DNA of 64,000 nt from assembly GCA_022393335.1 (NCBI GenBank), contig JAJEKB010021191.1, positions 1,948,372 to 2,012,371 of the forward strand, written 5' to 3'. Every line of letters begins with the position of its first letter. The first letter of the stretch is position 1. A program made the translations under genes and the position numbers. The notes below the pieces were generated by a model. That model searched no databases. It had not been told where the DNA came from and worked only from the letters and a program-made list of their open reading frames with translations. This document shows positions 23,855 to 36,505 of this stretch, one piece after another. The DNA comes from Macrotrachela quadricornifera (taxonomy: Eukaryota > Rotifera > Eurotatoria > Philodinida > Philodinidae).

Positions 23855-26040
23855 ATGTATAGTAAGCAAAAATTACAAATAATGCCAATACTTCTTATTT
23901 TTCAGGACTTCGCCTCAATGCCAACGGTAGACGACAAAGATTTTTTTCCTTTCGTTCTGTTATATGAAACGAGTCGTCGATAGTTAAGTAACAAACGTAT
24001 GAAAACAGCTTTTTTTTTTGCCTCCTTCCAACGAGTACACTCCTTTTTATATTCATTGCTTTGACGTTTATTTTATTCTTTTACGAGCTGACGAGTACTT
24101 TCTTCGTCCATACAGTACAAGGGCCAAGCAAGACGAAAGACAACAGCGTAGTCAAATTTTTAACTGTGAATTAACTGCATAACACCGATTATAAAGGAAC
24201 TTGGTCATCCACTTTTCAACGAAATAGAGATTTTTTGATGTACTCAAAGTTGAGAAAATGTAATATAAGAATTGGCATGTTGTTGTTGCGTTAAGACTTT
24301 GAAGGTGAAAGGGATAGGTTTAATTAGGGTATATCTAGAATACTGTGCCGATAACAAGTACCATTAAATATATCTTTTAACTTTAAGGATTGAATATGAC
24401 ATTGATTCTATCATGTAATTCTTTTCTGACACATAATCGATTGATTATTAAATCAGATGAAAACAAATAATGTTCAATTTTTGTACAATAAGATAATATT
24501 TTAACTAACAAGGACATCTGCTCAAATTATTGGAAACTTTAGAATTTTCATTATATTTTTCTAAATATAGCATGAAAGACATTGTCTTCAAGTTTCACTA
24601 TATCCTTGAACAACACACGCGAATAATGCTATTTCATTTTCATAATCTCGATAATACGACGTAAACGATTACATTAAAATAAGGAGTTAACGTTTGTTCT
24701 TACATTTCGATCGTTTGTAATTAATGTCCTTTTTCTATTTTGGAGCTTCACATATGAAGAAGGGTTAGAAGTAGGATTTATTTATAAACAACCTAAGATC
24801 AATATTTACTTTTGTACACATAATACATCAGAGAATAATTATGATTACAATTAATCTAATTTATTAGTTCACCTCACGATGATAAAAAATTGAAAGAAAA
24901 TATGTTAATACTCATTTATCAACAATGATGTTAAATGTGATGGGCGTAATATATTAAACCTTGCATGATGATCTTCCGTTTTCATTTTCTAATTGTAAAG
25001 ATTATTGATGGAGAAATAGAGCACATTTGTTATTTTATAGATTTCTCTTTTATTTTTTCATTCTCACTAAATAAAACAATCAATGGCTCAATAGAAGAGG
25101 CATAGTGTTTGGATTAGTGTCCGGCGCGATCAAATTTTTTAGTCACGATCACGGTCACGATCACGGAGAGTTTCTAATTTGTTGTGATCCACGACCTCTA
25201 TTCTTGAATTACATTAGACGGAGGTTAAATATATCAATTGTATCGGCAACAATCGTATGGGAGATGCTGTTACGGAAGGAAAGAAAGAGAATAGATATTT
25301 TCGTCTTCAATATCCTCTAGGAAAATTTGTTTATTCTACTGCGATGAATGCCTCATGTTCAATTCAAATAAATGCGGAAACTTCGGATTTTATCCGAAAG
25401 TTATGTGTACTTCAAAAAGTAAAAAGAATTGACAACAAATTGATTTTGATCGAACCGTCTAAAGACTAGCTATCTTGAGTCCATGATCAGCATTTTGACC
25501 GTATCTCGTGAACGGCTTGGTCGTTTGAGCTCTGGAACATCTCGATTGGACGGAAAACAGTTTAGTCTACAAATTCATTCTATTCAAGTGAGGAAGTTAT
25601 CAAATAAAAGAAGTACTAGAAGTCAAAAACTGCGTAAATCCGAAGATTACACTGCGGGAGGTATTATTTTGAATTTTTCTCATGTGCTGCACGAGATCTT
25701 AGGCTTATTTTCCTACAAGACATAGATCTCATCAACGACACATGTTTTGCCGCTAAATTGTAAAAATAAAAAAACTGGGGAGCCAAGTTAGCTTGGACGA
25801 CGCTGTAGGCGATCCTATAAAGTGATCATTGACTCAACTCTCACAGTGATATTACATCTTTAGAAACCACAGAAAACGAGTTCAGATTCGTGATCAGCTT
25901 AGAAAACTGAATAGGAGGAGTTATTCCAGAATGGATTTGGGCTTTTATCTAGCGAGATCATGGTCATAGGTAACCTCATGGATCTATTACAGATATGTGA
26001 TACACAGAGCCATCAGTATTTTCATAATAATCCATCAATA
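23855..26040. other. Intergenic DNA with unassigned small frames
   Basis: 23.9-25.1 kb shows nothing. Between 25105 and 25725 (+) three overlapping frames (containing HDHGHDHGE, ENRYFRLQYPLGKF and SGTSRLDGKQFSLQ) have a more coding-like composition than the surroundings but match no family I know. They may be a decayed gene. Confidence 0.35.
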
Positions 26041-26044
26041 TTAA

Positions 26045-26618
26045 CCCTTTGGTGCCGGGGTTTTTTGAGAAAATAGTAAAAATTTTGATTTTTTTCAAAA
26101 AGCCTGTAGTAAGACATATACATCAAAGAGCAACAATGGATTTCATGAGACTTCATGGAATTTCATAAGAATCTAGGATAGCGCAGTCGAGTAGAATGGC
26201 ACAGGATGTTACGAAATTCTACATATAATTCCATAGAAAGTCTTGGACATCCCACGTCATAATATGAATCTAATAAAACCTATTGTATGATCGTCTATGG
26301 AAGTAGGGATTTAACAGCAACCACAACTCGATGGGACTATAACCGTTCTTAGATTTTATGCGATTTTTTAGGATTCTGTTTTATTTCATTACACTCAAAA
26401 AAAGTTTTCCGATTTGGAGATTCCATGAATTTCCGTAACCTTCCATATCCAATATTTCTTGTTTCTTCCTTGATATACATGCATCATAATACCACATGAT
26501 GATGCTGTCATGCTAGTAACATTACGGACACCAATGGTATAGATCAGATAGAAATTTATAGAAGTATGATCGGTGCAAAAGCTCAGCATGCATATATGCG
26601 GGCCCCGGCACGAAAGGG
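26045..26618. mobile_element. piggyBac-type MITE, TTAA target duplication
   Basis: TTAA lies at 26041-26044 and 26619-26622. The terminal inverted repeats directly inside are CCCTTTGGTGCCGGGG and CCCTTTCGTGCCGGGG (one mismatch in 16). TTAA target plus a CCC-start terminus is the diagnostic pattern of the piggyBac superfamily. The 574-bp body has no transposase, so it is non-autonomous. Near-intact ends suggest a fairly recent insertion. Confidence 0.9.
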
Positions 26619-26809
26619 TTAATAGCTATCGAGTTCGGATTTTTTCCATTTCATAACTCTTTTTAGTAGCGACAAAGCCATGTACCTAGAACACGCCAAA
26701 ACTGCTAGTTATCCGAGACATATTTAGGCACACTGGCCTCAGGATACAGATTTTGTACATTTTGGGATCTTATTTAGGCAATTTTGACTTTAAAAGTTAT
26801 GATTTCATT

Positions 26810-26935
26810 CAAAACTAATATCATATTCGGAATCAGCGTTAACAAACTGAGTCGGTTCATATATATTTAAAATATTTCTAAGACAAAAAATTTTTTTGAA
26901 AAAATCCCTGTACCCCCCCTCAGGGATGGTCTGGT
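26810..26935. repeat. Fragment related to the 13.8-14.8 kb foldback element
   Basis: Shares ATATTCGGAATCAGCGTT and a CTGTACCCCCCCTCAG word with the inner part of the foldback element at 13755-14822 (ATATTCAGAATCAGCGTG; TACTCCCCCTCAG). Probably a diverged partial copy. Confidence 0.5.
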
Positions 26936-27031
26936 GAATAATGACAATTTTTAGATAACTCAGCCATTTCTCATTGGATCTTTCTCATCTTCGAACTCGA
27001 CCGAAATATTGATAAGACAGTTCTTGAGGGG

Positions 27032-27032
27032 T

Positions 27033-27071
<39 letters not shown>

Positions 27072-27074
27072 AGG
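27032..27074. repeat. GTGAGG hexamer microsatellite
   Basis: About seven consecutive copies of the hexamer GTGAGG (equivalently GAGGGT). The regularly spaced GGG runs could form a G-quadruplex. No gene context. Confidence 0.9.
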
Positions 27075-27725
27075 ATTGACGGTGGGGATGTGAGGATAAT
27101 AAATTCAGTGGTTTATTTATGTAAATAAATGAACAAAAGAAAAATGAAGAAAACACCAGAAGAGAAGGAAGAGATATATGGATAGATTGACAAAAAGAGC
27201 AAGTGCTTCTTATGAATGAAAAAGATGAATTGAACAGGAGTGGAACATAGACTAGAGCGTATAAGAAAGTGAGGAAAAAATTATATGGAGAAAGAAAACA
27301 GAGCAGAACAAAAAGAACTTGGGATGTGGGAAACTATGAAGACATCAGGAAGAGGTGGGCATGTGAAAGCTTGATCACAAACAGTGGTCAAGTAGGTTGG
27401 CGGTAACCTAATGTCATCCATTACCGGTAACAATGATAATGCTCTAAAATATTTTATACAAAAAAATTATCAGCAACAAATCGAGTAATGAATAACATCT
27501 ATAAATTAAAAGACAGCTTTGGCATGAAATAAAATGAAACTTCTTTTGTTGAAACAATCAAACAATTCATTTTTATTGATAATATTTGTTTTAATAATGT
27601 TTTATTTTTTTTATCCAAACAAGAGAAATATTTCTATTAAAAAGAAAATTTATCAAAATCGAAACCATTCTAATATAATTATTCGAATAAATGTGAATTG
27701 TTGAAGATAGAAAAAAAAAGTTAAA

Positions 27726-27797
27726 TGCCTCCACGCAGGATCGAACTACGGACCTCCAGTTTACAAGACTGGCGCTCTACCACTGACCTATAGAGGC
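27726..27797 (-). tRNA. tRNA-Thr (TGT anticodon)
   Basis: Read on the minus strand, a 72-nt cloverleaf fits: acceptor GCCTCTA/TGGAGGC (one G-T pair) plus discriminator A, D-loop AGTGGTAGA, anticodon arm CCAGT-CTTGTAA-ACTGG and T arm CGTAG-TTCGATC-CTGCG. Anticodon TGT reads the threonine codon ACA. The D stem is GGTC/GAGC with a G-G mismatch at the second pair, where C-G is usual. No intron. A T-rich stretch follows on the transcribed side, as for pol III. Confidence 0.9.
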
Positions 27798-27799
27798 AT

Positions 27800-29210
27800 A
27801 TTGACCTTCATTGTATTGAATGATAACTTTAGTTTACTTTTTTTAAATAAATATTAGAAAAAACAATTTTATATTTTCAAATTTTTTCATATAAAATAAA
27901 ATTAATTAAAAAAATATTGAAAAATAAATTATTTAATCCAACAAGGAAAAAATTATCGAATAAAATAATAAAAATTTAATTAAAGCAATTTCCTTTTTGT
28001 GATTTATTCCAATTATATTTACAAGTAACGCTCGTCGCTATGACTCGCTTAACCCTCGACTGAATTCTATTTTACATTGTCTCTTGCTGGTCGCTAGATT
28101 CTGCTCTGTTAACTATGCTGGATACATGTGCACGTATACACGGATTTCTAATGATGATGGTTCTATAAGATCCAGTCTTTAAACTTTTTATTACGGCTTT
28201 CGTATGGCAATGTAAAGCACAGTTCGTAATCGATTATCATTATCCCTACTTCACTTCACTTTTAACTTCTCGATTTTTTATATCATGTCAGCATAGACCA
28301 ATGTAACACCTCATTTTCTTGCTCAAAAAATGATTTGATGCGTTATAGCGTTTTCCAGGAAACTCATTTTTACCACAGCTGTAGGAAAGGATATAGCGGA
28401 CTTAAGATTTCACTGGCATAATGGGCATAATGCGTAAAGGAGGTATAGGAGCTATATCGCCTATAACTCTTATACTTCTTATATCCCTTATAACTCCTAT
28501 GCATCCTATAGCCCTTGCAGTCACTATAAGCCCCAAAAAGCAGAGTTAATTACTTTGTTCATGAGTGATCATTGTTTGACTATGCTATATAACAAGATGA
28601 TATTTATCGTTCAAATAAACAAAATAGGTAATACTCTTAAAAAATTACTTCTTAGTTAAGTGTAGATAGGGAAAAAAACTTTATCTTTTATGTTCAACTT
28701 GTTTTATTGATGATCAATTCAATGACTCTTTCTGTTCTAAATGTAACAGTTATTTAATCGATAATCAATAACAAATTGAATATGAAAGAAAATTATTTTT
28801 TCGAAATAAATATATTACTGTTACATTGGAACAGAAAGAGTAATATATTTATTTCAATTCAAAATTAAATATTTCCCATGAGGGATGTGAGTTTTTTCCC
28901 GATTGATTAACTTTTTTTTAGCGTTGAATTATTGCATTTATTCTACATTAATTTAACCTAGAGAGATGCTGCTCTTGTTGGGCAAAGACAAGGGAAAGAC
29001 CTTTTATGTACGTACGTATGTATGTACATTGTCTTATCGCTGTTGGCTTTTGTACCTCCAACAACCAGTGTCTCTCTGGTCGCGTGCGCGCATGTGAATA
29101 TAAATATATATCAATTTATTTATTTCTTTTCAATTAAAATTACACAGCAATCAAAATATTATAATCAATAGCTGAGAATAAATAAAATTTATTAGTTTAT
29201 CCCATTAATT
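27800..29210. other. Intergenic DNA with one short hairpin element
   Basis: Mostly AT-rich. 28725-28841 is an inverted repeat with ~24-bp arms (ACTCTTTCTGTTC, then TGTAACAG and its complement), probably a tiny MITE. 28430-28515 is rich in CCTATA/CTTATA words around two opposed blocks. A TACGTA/TGTATGTA run lies at ~29008-29026. No gene seen. Confidence 0.45.
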
Positions 29211-30221
29211 TCATGGCATTTCAATATTAAATCGTTGTATTCGATTGTTAAGCATATTAGCAATATAGAGATTACCTTGTCGATCAAATGACAATCCTAT
29301 GGGATAACTGAGTTGATTTGCTTGTGCTCCTTCACCATTTCCACCAACAATAACATTTCCTTGTTGTGCATCTTTAAGCCAACGTACAATTCGATGATTA
29401 TATTCATCAGCTACATAAACAGTACCCAATTGATCAACTAGTACTCCATTAGGATGAGATAACTGTGTTAAACTATTTCCTTTTTCTTGTCCACCAGCAA
29501 CAACAATACCTTCTTTTGCACCTTCTATCCATTTCATCACACGGTGATTAAAAAAATTAGACACAAATACTGAATGTTCTCGATCGACGAATATGTAGCG
29601 GGGCTCACTGAGCTGATCAAGACGATTTCCTTGTCCATTTCCACCTGCTACTACTATTCCTTGAGATTCACCCATTCGATATCTTTTTACTTCATGTTTG
29701 ACAACATCAGTGACATAGAGAAATCCATTGTCATCCATTGTCAAACCCCAACAAGAGATATTTGAAATAATTATTTCTCCACTTGTTCCTTTCTGACGAG
29801 GCCATCTAACTACTCTTTTATTCCCATGATCACAAATAATAAGACTATCTCTCTCTTTATTCACAATCACATCTGTTGGTCCACTCAATTGATAAGTACC
29901 ATTTCCTTGTCCATTCCCACCTGCCACTATTTGTCCATTCGTTTCACCCGATTTCCATGCCATAATACGGTGATTTCCATAATCAGCAACATAAATTATT
30001 TGTTCATCATCTACACATATACCGTGAGGGTAATAGAGTGTTGGATTTTGTCCTCCTACTGTTTGACCATTCTTGTTCCATTTGGTATTTGCAGAAATAT
30101 CTATCAAACTAGCACGAGGTGGTACTAAAAGAAAGAGAAAACATAACATCATCATCAAAAGAAATGTTTTATTTTCTTTGAATTGTGAGAAAAGAAAAAC
30201 TTCTTTAATATTGTTTTTCAT
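29211..30221 (-). CDS. NHL-repeat (six-bladed propeller) secreted or anchored protein
   Basis: Single exon, 336 residues, intact. Start chosen at the first ATG (30221); the open frame extends upstream only through a TTG. A hydrophobic stretch at residues ~20-37 (FLLMMMLCFLFLLVPP) acts as signal peptide or anchor. The rest is six NHL repeats, each with GxxVDxxxxxYVADxxNHRIxxW and a linker GGNGxGxxxxQLxxP (e.g. YVADYGNHRIMAW, VYVADEYNHRIVRW, LYIANMLNNRIQRF). The final repeat ends at the stop, so the propeller is complete. The propeller family matches the 4.2-7.9 kb gene, but this copy lacks the extra modules. Likely an extracellular binding propeller; ligand unknown. Confidence 0.88.
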   Translation of the reverse strand: MKNNIKEVFLFSQFKENKTFLLMMMLCFLFLLVPPRASLIDISANTKWNKNGQTVGGQNPTLYYPHGICVDDEQIIYVADYGNHRIMAWKSGETNGQIVAGGNGQGNGTYQLSGPTDVIVNKERDSLIICDHGNKRVVRWPRQKGTSGEIIISNISCWGLTMDDNGFLYVTDVVKHEVKRYRMGESQGIVVAGGNGQGNRLDQLSEPRYIFVDREHSVFVSNFFNHRVMKWIEGAKEGIVVAGGQEKGNSLTQLSHPNGVLVDQLGTVYVADEYNHRIVRWLKDAQQGNVIVGGNGEGAQANQLSYPIGLSFDRQGNLYIANMLNNRIQRFNIEMP

Positions 30222-30299
30222 TCTGTTTGACGTCTTATATCCATTGTTGTATTGAAATTGAGATAAAAAATGTTTATATCTCACCCACAAGATAGTATA

Positions 30300-32670
30300 C
30301 TTCTTTAAGTTCTATTTCATATAATTTCGAATAGTGTTCTATCGAACGGTTAGGTAAGCTCACTCAAAAATGTTTTCTCTCTTACTTTCATTCTCATTAT
30401 TAAGAATATTTATTTTTTCTGTTTCAAGTAGTAGTGAAGAATGTAGAAGATGATAATATTTGAACTCTCTGCTCACCAGTCGTATGAGTTTTTCCTGTCA
30501 GACTTCTCAAAATACTTCTCGACGGATATTTTCCTAGTTGAAATTCTCTCGTGGAATCGCTGGAAACTCCTCATGAAGTTATCAACCGAATCTTTTGAGG
30601 TTTCCCACATGTGGATACCCTAAAGAGTATTTCTTTTTGTGATTTAATTCTATAGAGTGCATAAAAGTTTTAAATATATACGAGAATATAGTCATTTAGA
30701 TATATATATATATACATAGTTGATTTTAGAAATATCTGGCTGGTGTAAAAAGACAAGAAATGTTAAAGAAAGAGTAGAAGTTTTATCTTATCTTAAAATC
30801 GTTCAATATGTTTTGATAAGCCGTATTCACACTTTCTGAATAGACAGTAGTTAAATAGTTAGATATAGATGGAAGCGTGATTCAGCAGTGAGGCAAACTT
30901 TACTAGAAATTTTGATAGATAGATCAATATTACTGAAATATGTCATATATTGGCCAATGTTGCCACCTTTTGAAGTCTAAAAAGCAGAAAAAAAAACCAG
31001 AAAGTATATTTGTGATATACAGCTATTTTCAAAATTTGTTCTAATGTACTAATCAAGAATTGTCACACCACGGTATGATCTTTGTTACTTTGAATCAAGA
31101 AATACTACTAAATAACAAGTAGATAGAATTATTGAACCAATTTTCTTCTGATAGTATATTTTCACTTGATCTAATAGCTTTTCACAAACCCCGATTACTT
31201 AATAAATATTTATCTATTTCAATGCATGATAAGGAAAATTTGAACTAACTCTTGATTAGATGATAGCATTTAAATGTTAGTTTTTTATTTGTGAGTATTC
31301 ATGTGATTATTACTATCAGCTTTTTTTCAGACAGGTATGAAAAACTCTTGATTATCAGCAATACATGTTGCTTGAAACTGATCAAATTTATATTCTTTTA
31401 GAAATGGCTGATGTTCGATGATTTTTAGCCGTTCTCTGTTGAGCTTGGCTTTCTTTGATTTCTTTTTTTTGATTTAATTCCCAATGATATCAGTGCTGGT
31501 TCAGGAACTACTAATACTTGGTTATTAGCTTCTTCGCTGTAGTCGCACTGACATTATTATCTACATCTAAGTTTTCTCTGCCTCTTTATTATTAGTAATT
31601 ATATTAATTACTTATACTCATCAAATGAACAAGCAAAACAATGTGTACGCTGATTTCTATGAATTAGATGCCTAATATAAAATACGATAGAAAGAAAATC
31701 AGGTAAAAGAATGGATTAAAAAGCAACAATACACAGCAGTCGTTGTTTTTAGTCACTAGATAATAAAAATTATTTGAGCAAAATTGAGATTTAGGATAGA
31801 ACAATAACATTAGTAACTATTGATAAGGCTTTTTCAATAATAAATATGAGAAAAAGATTTTTGAGGTGAAAAAGGGTTGCTAAATATATAAATAGGAGAA
31901 TATTAGGAAAAAGCAGAATTTTTCTGCTAAAAGAGGAGAGATGACAGCTCTGATATTGGCAGATAATGACTTATTCTTCACTTTTAAATGCATTTCCTAA
32001 AAAATCCCCAGGGATTCTCCGGAAACTTAATCTGAAATCTCTTGGACTTTAACAAGGGAGATTGAACTAGGGTTGTCTTTCTCATCCTTACTTCGAAAGG
32101 CGTCTTTCCTATGCTTCTTCTATTACTGTTGATTCTGATGCGTTTAAATGGACTTAGTATCTACATTATTTGAAATAATTTTACTAAGGTTAACTAAAAG
32201 TTTGTAGAACAGTGTTTAAATTTTTATAAAATACTTCATATCAAAACATTTATTGCATGAATATATATGTAGTAAAATATTTCGTCTATAATTCCAACAG
32301 TTTTTTAGATAAAGTCTATAATACAGTAAATATCTTTCATTCAGAGTTTGAATATATTTTCAAGTTTTACATGTTTTCTATTCTCTCTTCTATAATATTT
32401 TGTGATATCATGTATACTTAAATATTAGATGTAATCGTATATGTAGAGTGCGAAATCATTTATTGAATTAGTTCATTCGATTTCCTTAGCTGTTTTATGT
32501 GAATCAATTAGCATTTTTGAACTATGTTTTTTATTCAATATCAAACTCATCCTGAACTTATGACAAAATCTTATTTGAAATTTTTAAAACATTATACAAA
32601 ATGACTGATAAGTTTAATCAATATTCTATGAAAATTTGGTCCATTCTACAAATATATAGGAAAACAATTG
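30300..32670. other. Long AT-rich intergenic stretch
   Basis: No gene, RNA or clear repeat recognised in about 2.4 kb. Composition is simple, with scattered TA runs (e.g. 30701-30715). Confidence 0.5.
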
Positions 32671-32675
32671 GCAAA

Positions 32676-32865
32676 GAATTTACATAACAACATTAAGACC
32701 TGATGCTCCAGCATATTCAGCTGTAACAAAATAAGTAAGACATTTGCGTGAGAGGAGAGATCCAGGTCGAACTCATCCGATCAAATCTTGTTGAATTCGA
32801 TGAAACTAATGATATTATAACATCTAATTTAGCTAATTCTAATTCACGATATCAATGTGAAATGT
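32676..32865 (+). pseudogene. Mariner-like transposase N-terminal relic
   Basis: The pieces TLRPDAPAYSAVTK, stop, VRHLRERRDPGRTHPIK, frameshift, FDETNDIITSNLANSNSR look like the helix-turn-helix linker of mariner-type transposases (LRPxAPxYSxVxxWxRxFRxGR, then DPRxGRP). The stop sits where a Trp is usual. A second relic of the same part lies at 39878-39960. Heavily decayed. Confidence 0.4.
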
Positions 32866-33641
32866 GAGTTATAAAAAATTGCTTTATTACTTTTGTATAT
32901 TGCTCATTTAGGTTTTCTGTTCAACGTTCGTAGTCGAAACAGTGAGTTCAAATAAATGAATTCTTTTTCTTTATGTTGATTGATTCGTATTGAAATTAAC
33001 ACGAAGTATTTTGTTTACTTCGGTAGTACTCTTTCTCTATTTTAGATCAATGTATATTATTTAACATGTAGTCTGCTTTATAATTTCTTTGGAAAACGTT
33101 GATAAAAAAAGGAGAACCTTTCCTGAGAGAAATGAAAAGTAACGCTAAATCTCAAAATGAATCATACTTCAATTACGACATGTTCTTTTTGTACGTGCAG
33201 ATTTAGAAATGCTCGAGTGGAAGTTAGGAAAGAATGTACTATTATGTTACGTAGGTATATATAGTGATGACAGAGCCAATATTGTGCTGCTGTGTTATGT
33301 ATAAGAGGCTTCATGCTAATGCTATGATTTTCGTATTTCGATTTAGCTGTACATCTGTGCAACTTATAAGTGTTTTTCTTTTTTCGTATTGTTTCTCAGA
33401 GAAACGATAAACCGGGTGCACTCCATTCGATAGGCTAGGTCTTGAAGGTCCTATAGAACTCACTGAACTTCGATAGCATCTGAAATCAAATGCTTTTTTA
33501 GACTCAGATTGAATTTAAATGAAACATTATATATTAAAAAGTAGAATATAGAGTGGCATTAAGCGAAGAGGAAGACTAAATTTTGTTATATAGACACCAA
33601 CAAAATAAAGTAAACTTTTCTTATAATAAAAATTAAATCAC

Positions 33642-34771
33642 TTATGATGAGATCATGTTTCTTTTAATGTAATCTTTAGCTAGATGCAGAGTAATATTGC
33701 ATACAATGCATCTGCGTATACCTGATTGAAAATTAGCATTTAGCGAGGTTAAGAAGCATTAATCTAAAGCTTACCCCACTGTTGAGTAGTAGTTGTAGTT
33801 GTACTTGTAGTCGAAGTTGTAGTTGTTGGTGTAGTTGTAGTATTCATCACTATTTATTGAGATAAAACATTTATGTACACAAAGCAGATAGTTTTTGATT
33901 TGATATATAATTGGAAGTAGAACTTAGTGAATAGAAGTCTAAGCGAAGCCTAAAGACAGTTTCAAGGTAGAACGATACCATCAAATGGTATGAAAAGCGA
34001 ATTTGTTTCTTTCAAAAACAGCTTTGTGATGATAAAGCTATATGTAAATTTAAAAGTTCAAGTAGAGCGTTCGGAGGAAAACTTCATTATGTCTTCATAC
34101 ATTGTTTAATAGAACTGCAATCAATTCTGTATATACAGGTAATAGATATCTATTCTGAGACGGAATTAGATCTTTTTCTTTAATAATTACAGATTCTTTA
34201 GTCTCCGTCACGCTTTATATACTTTTTTCGAAAGGTGGTTGATTCCTCTTCACCATTCACTCATCAAAATTAATTCAATATGTGACTAATGTATGAATAG
34301 TGAATGAATTTCTTTAAAAAGATACGAATTTCACTTGAATCTGTAGATTACTATTTGTTCTCTTACTTGTTATCGGTGGGCAGATACGTTGATCAATCAT
34401 CGACACTGGATAACAAACTGAATGTAGATTACATCGAGGATGACGAACACAGATATGATCAGGTTCATAACAAAGATTGTGTGAGTTGTCGCATGAAACT
34501 AACTCAGCACAAGGTTTATATAGAAAGCCACAAATGCCAGTGTCAACAGCACCTTCCATATGAAGACAACCACATGCGCCATTTCTTGAGCATCGATCAT
34601 ATTGTGCAATTTCATAGCATATTTGAGATTGCACTCGAACTACTGACATACTAAATTAGGAGCAAGATATGTGAAATTAAACAAGATTGTTCAATGTTAG
34701 ATGAATGGAAAAATAAAAATTTGTTAGAATTACCTGGAAAGAATGAATACAAAACAACTAACTGTTTTCAT
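33642..34771 (-). CDS. Secreted 12-cysteine protein with Thr-rich linker
   Basis: Four exons fit: 34771-34734 (signal peptide MKTVSCFVFIL), 34650-34367, 33849-33775 and 33721-33642. Phases 2, 1 and 1 agree, and the joined length is 477 nt (158 residues). Exon 2 encodes a Cys-rich domain of 12 cysteines (C-x8-C-x4-C-x-C, KPCAELVSC, HNLCYEPDHIC, SVCYP, RICPP), enough for six disulfides. Exon 3 is a mucin-like run of Thr with Pro/Ser, probably O-glycosylated. Exon 4 adds a short tail with two more cysteines (RRCIVC). An in-frame ATG also exists at 34783. No family name can be given; the pattern suggests an extracellular structural or binding protein. Exon 4 is the least certain. Confidence 0.65.
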
Positions 34772-35096
34772 GTTTGTGATCATAGCTTACGTTGAAATGA
34801 GATAGTATTGTGAAGGTATCCTTTTTTATATCTAATGCACAGGTGGTGTTTTTTGCATTCTTTGAAAGCCTGAAAAAGACTGACATAATCTTTCGATAAC
34901 TGGAAATTTGATCTTACTCCAACGCTTTCTCATGTGCTTGATTCTTTTCTCCAAAAAATTGATTTTGATAGAAGAAGAAAATGCAATAATAGCAACAGGT
35001 ATGTTAATACCTAAATTGTGTACTTAAAATTAAAGGATGATAAGTTCATTTTAGTTAGGTATAACTTAACTTATTTATTTTTCTTTTTCACGAGAT

Positions 35097-35486
35097 CAGA
35101 CATTGGACGCAAGTACTTTAAGTACTTTTTTTGCGAGACCTCTAGTATTTGCATCATACATTGTAGATATGCACTAAATAGGCTCATTCGATGCGTATCA
35201 GTGAGAGCTACAAAACGATACAATCTGTTTGTCTATTTAACCTTATCAGCGAGAGAAAAGTGACAGATTTAACAGTTTTTTATCACTTGAAAAAGTACTT
35301 AAGTACTTTTCAATTATTTTAGTACTTTGTTCCGCTGATACGTTCAAATTGAAAAAAGAATCATGGCGCTTTGTAGCTCTCGATGAGACGCATCGAATGA
35401 GCCCATTGAGTGCATAACTATGATGTAAGGTGCAAATAGCAATGGTCTTACAACAAAGTACTTAAAGTACTTGCGTCCAATGTCTG
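35097..35486. mobile_element. hAT-type MITE, 8-bp target duplication
   Basis: CACGAGAT is perfectly duplicated at 35089-35096 and 35487-35494. The termini directly inside are CAGACATTGGACGCAAGTAC and its exact inverse. The arms stay similar for ~140 bp (both carry ACTTTAAGTACTTT and CTCATTCGATGCGT). An 8-bp duplication with CA-start termini is the hAT pattern. 390 bp, no coding capacity. Confidence 0.88.
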
Positions 35487-35494
35487 CACGAGAT

Positions 35495-36505
35495 ATGTAT
35501 AACAACAAAAAATAACAATAGAAAAAGAGAAATAATCATACACACGAAAGAAATATAAACAAATAGATGGCAGGATATAACATCCTTATACACCAGGTAA
35601 AAAGTTTTTTGCTCACCAAAACTTTTTTCTTTACTATTGCAACAAGAAGAAAAAAAATAATAAAAAACGTGACTAGAAAATAATAACATAATGAGAGACA
35701 GAAAAAAAAATAACAATAACAACAAAAAATAATAACAAGACTAACGTCGACACAATCTTTTATAATAAAAACAAGTAGCGCTCATCCTACGGATTCGCTG
35801 ACCCTTTTGTGAAAGAAAATTCAGTGTGATTATCATTCAAAAAAGTTTTCTTTTGGATCATCTGATATCTTTATCCTTTTGATTGCATGAAAGCTACGAA
35901 ATAAAATATTCACTCTAGCGATGATCGTTTTATAGAAATATCCCTATATAGATTCATATATAAACGACAAGGAAATCTCAAAATCGAGTTTATTGTCTTC
36001 GTGTGAGATTGATCATGTCTAATACGGATATCTGACCATACTCACTGATTTGGGACGTCATATTTTCTAATCCTAAACTCTGACTTGTTTCAACAAAACG
36101 AAGAGACAAACATTCATGTCTTTTTAAGTGCAATATTTTATCGCTATACGACTGTTTTCTTAAGAAAACGGAATTAGATACGGCTCAGATGTTTCAGTTT
36201 GTTCATCAAGTTCAATAGCATGACCAGGTGACGATTACTTCAAACCACAATTCCGTGAAAAAATATCTTTTTTCAAACTTGAGAATTCCGGACAGCTTAA
36301 AGTTTTAGGACGACACGAATTCATATCTAATTCTGTTTACGCTACAATAAGCAAATATCACTGTTAGTATTCCCAACTCCTTTACTGAATATACTCTGTT
36401 ACATAAAATGTCTAATAAAGAATTATTTTTGCTCAAGAGTCGAGTTATTTGAGAATCTATTAAGACATTTCAAATCTCACTTAATGCACTTATGATAAAG
36501 TTTTT
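35495..36505. other. Intergenic DNA
   Basis: 35500-35730 is A-rich simple sequence, which gives a spurious Leu/Phe frame on the minus strand. 35773-35810 (ACAAGTAGCGCTCATCC...GATTCGCTGACCC) resembles 28020-28060 (ACAAGTAACGCTCGTCGC...GACTCGCTTAACCC), so both may be copies of a short dispersed repeat. No gene. Confidence 0.4.

Noticed and set aside
27032..27074. Interstitial telomere repeat
   Set aside because: The hexamer is GTGAGG, not the TGTGGG reported for bdelloids or TTAGGG, and only about seven copies occur.
35462..35725. Leu/Phe-rich membrane protein frame on the minus strand
   Set aside because: Caused by A-rich simple sequence next to a hAT MITE; begins inside the element and has no conserved features.
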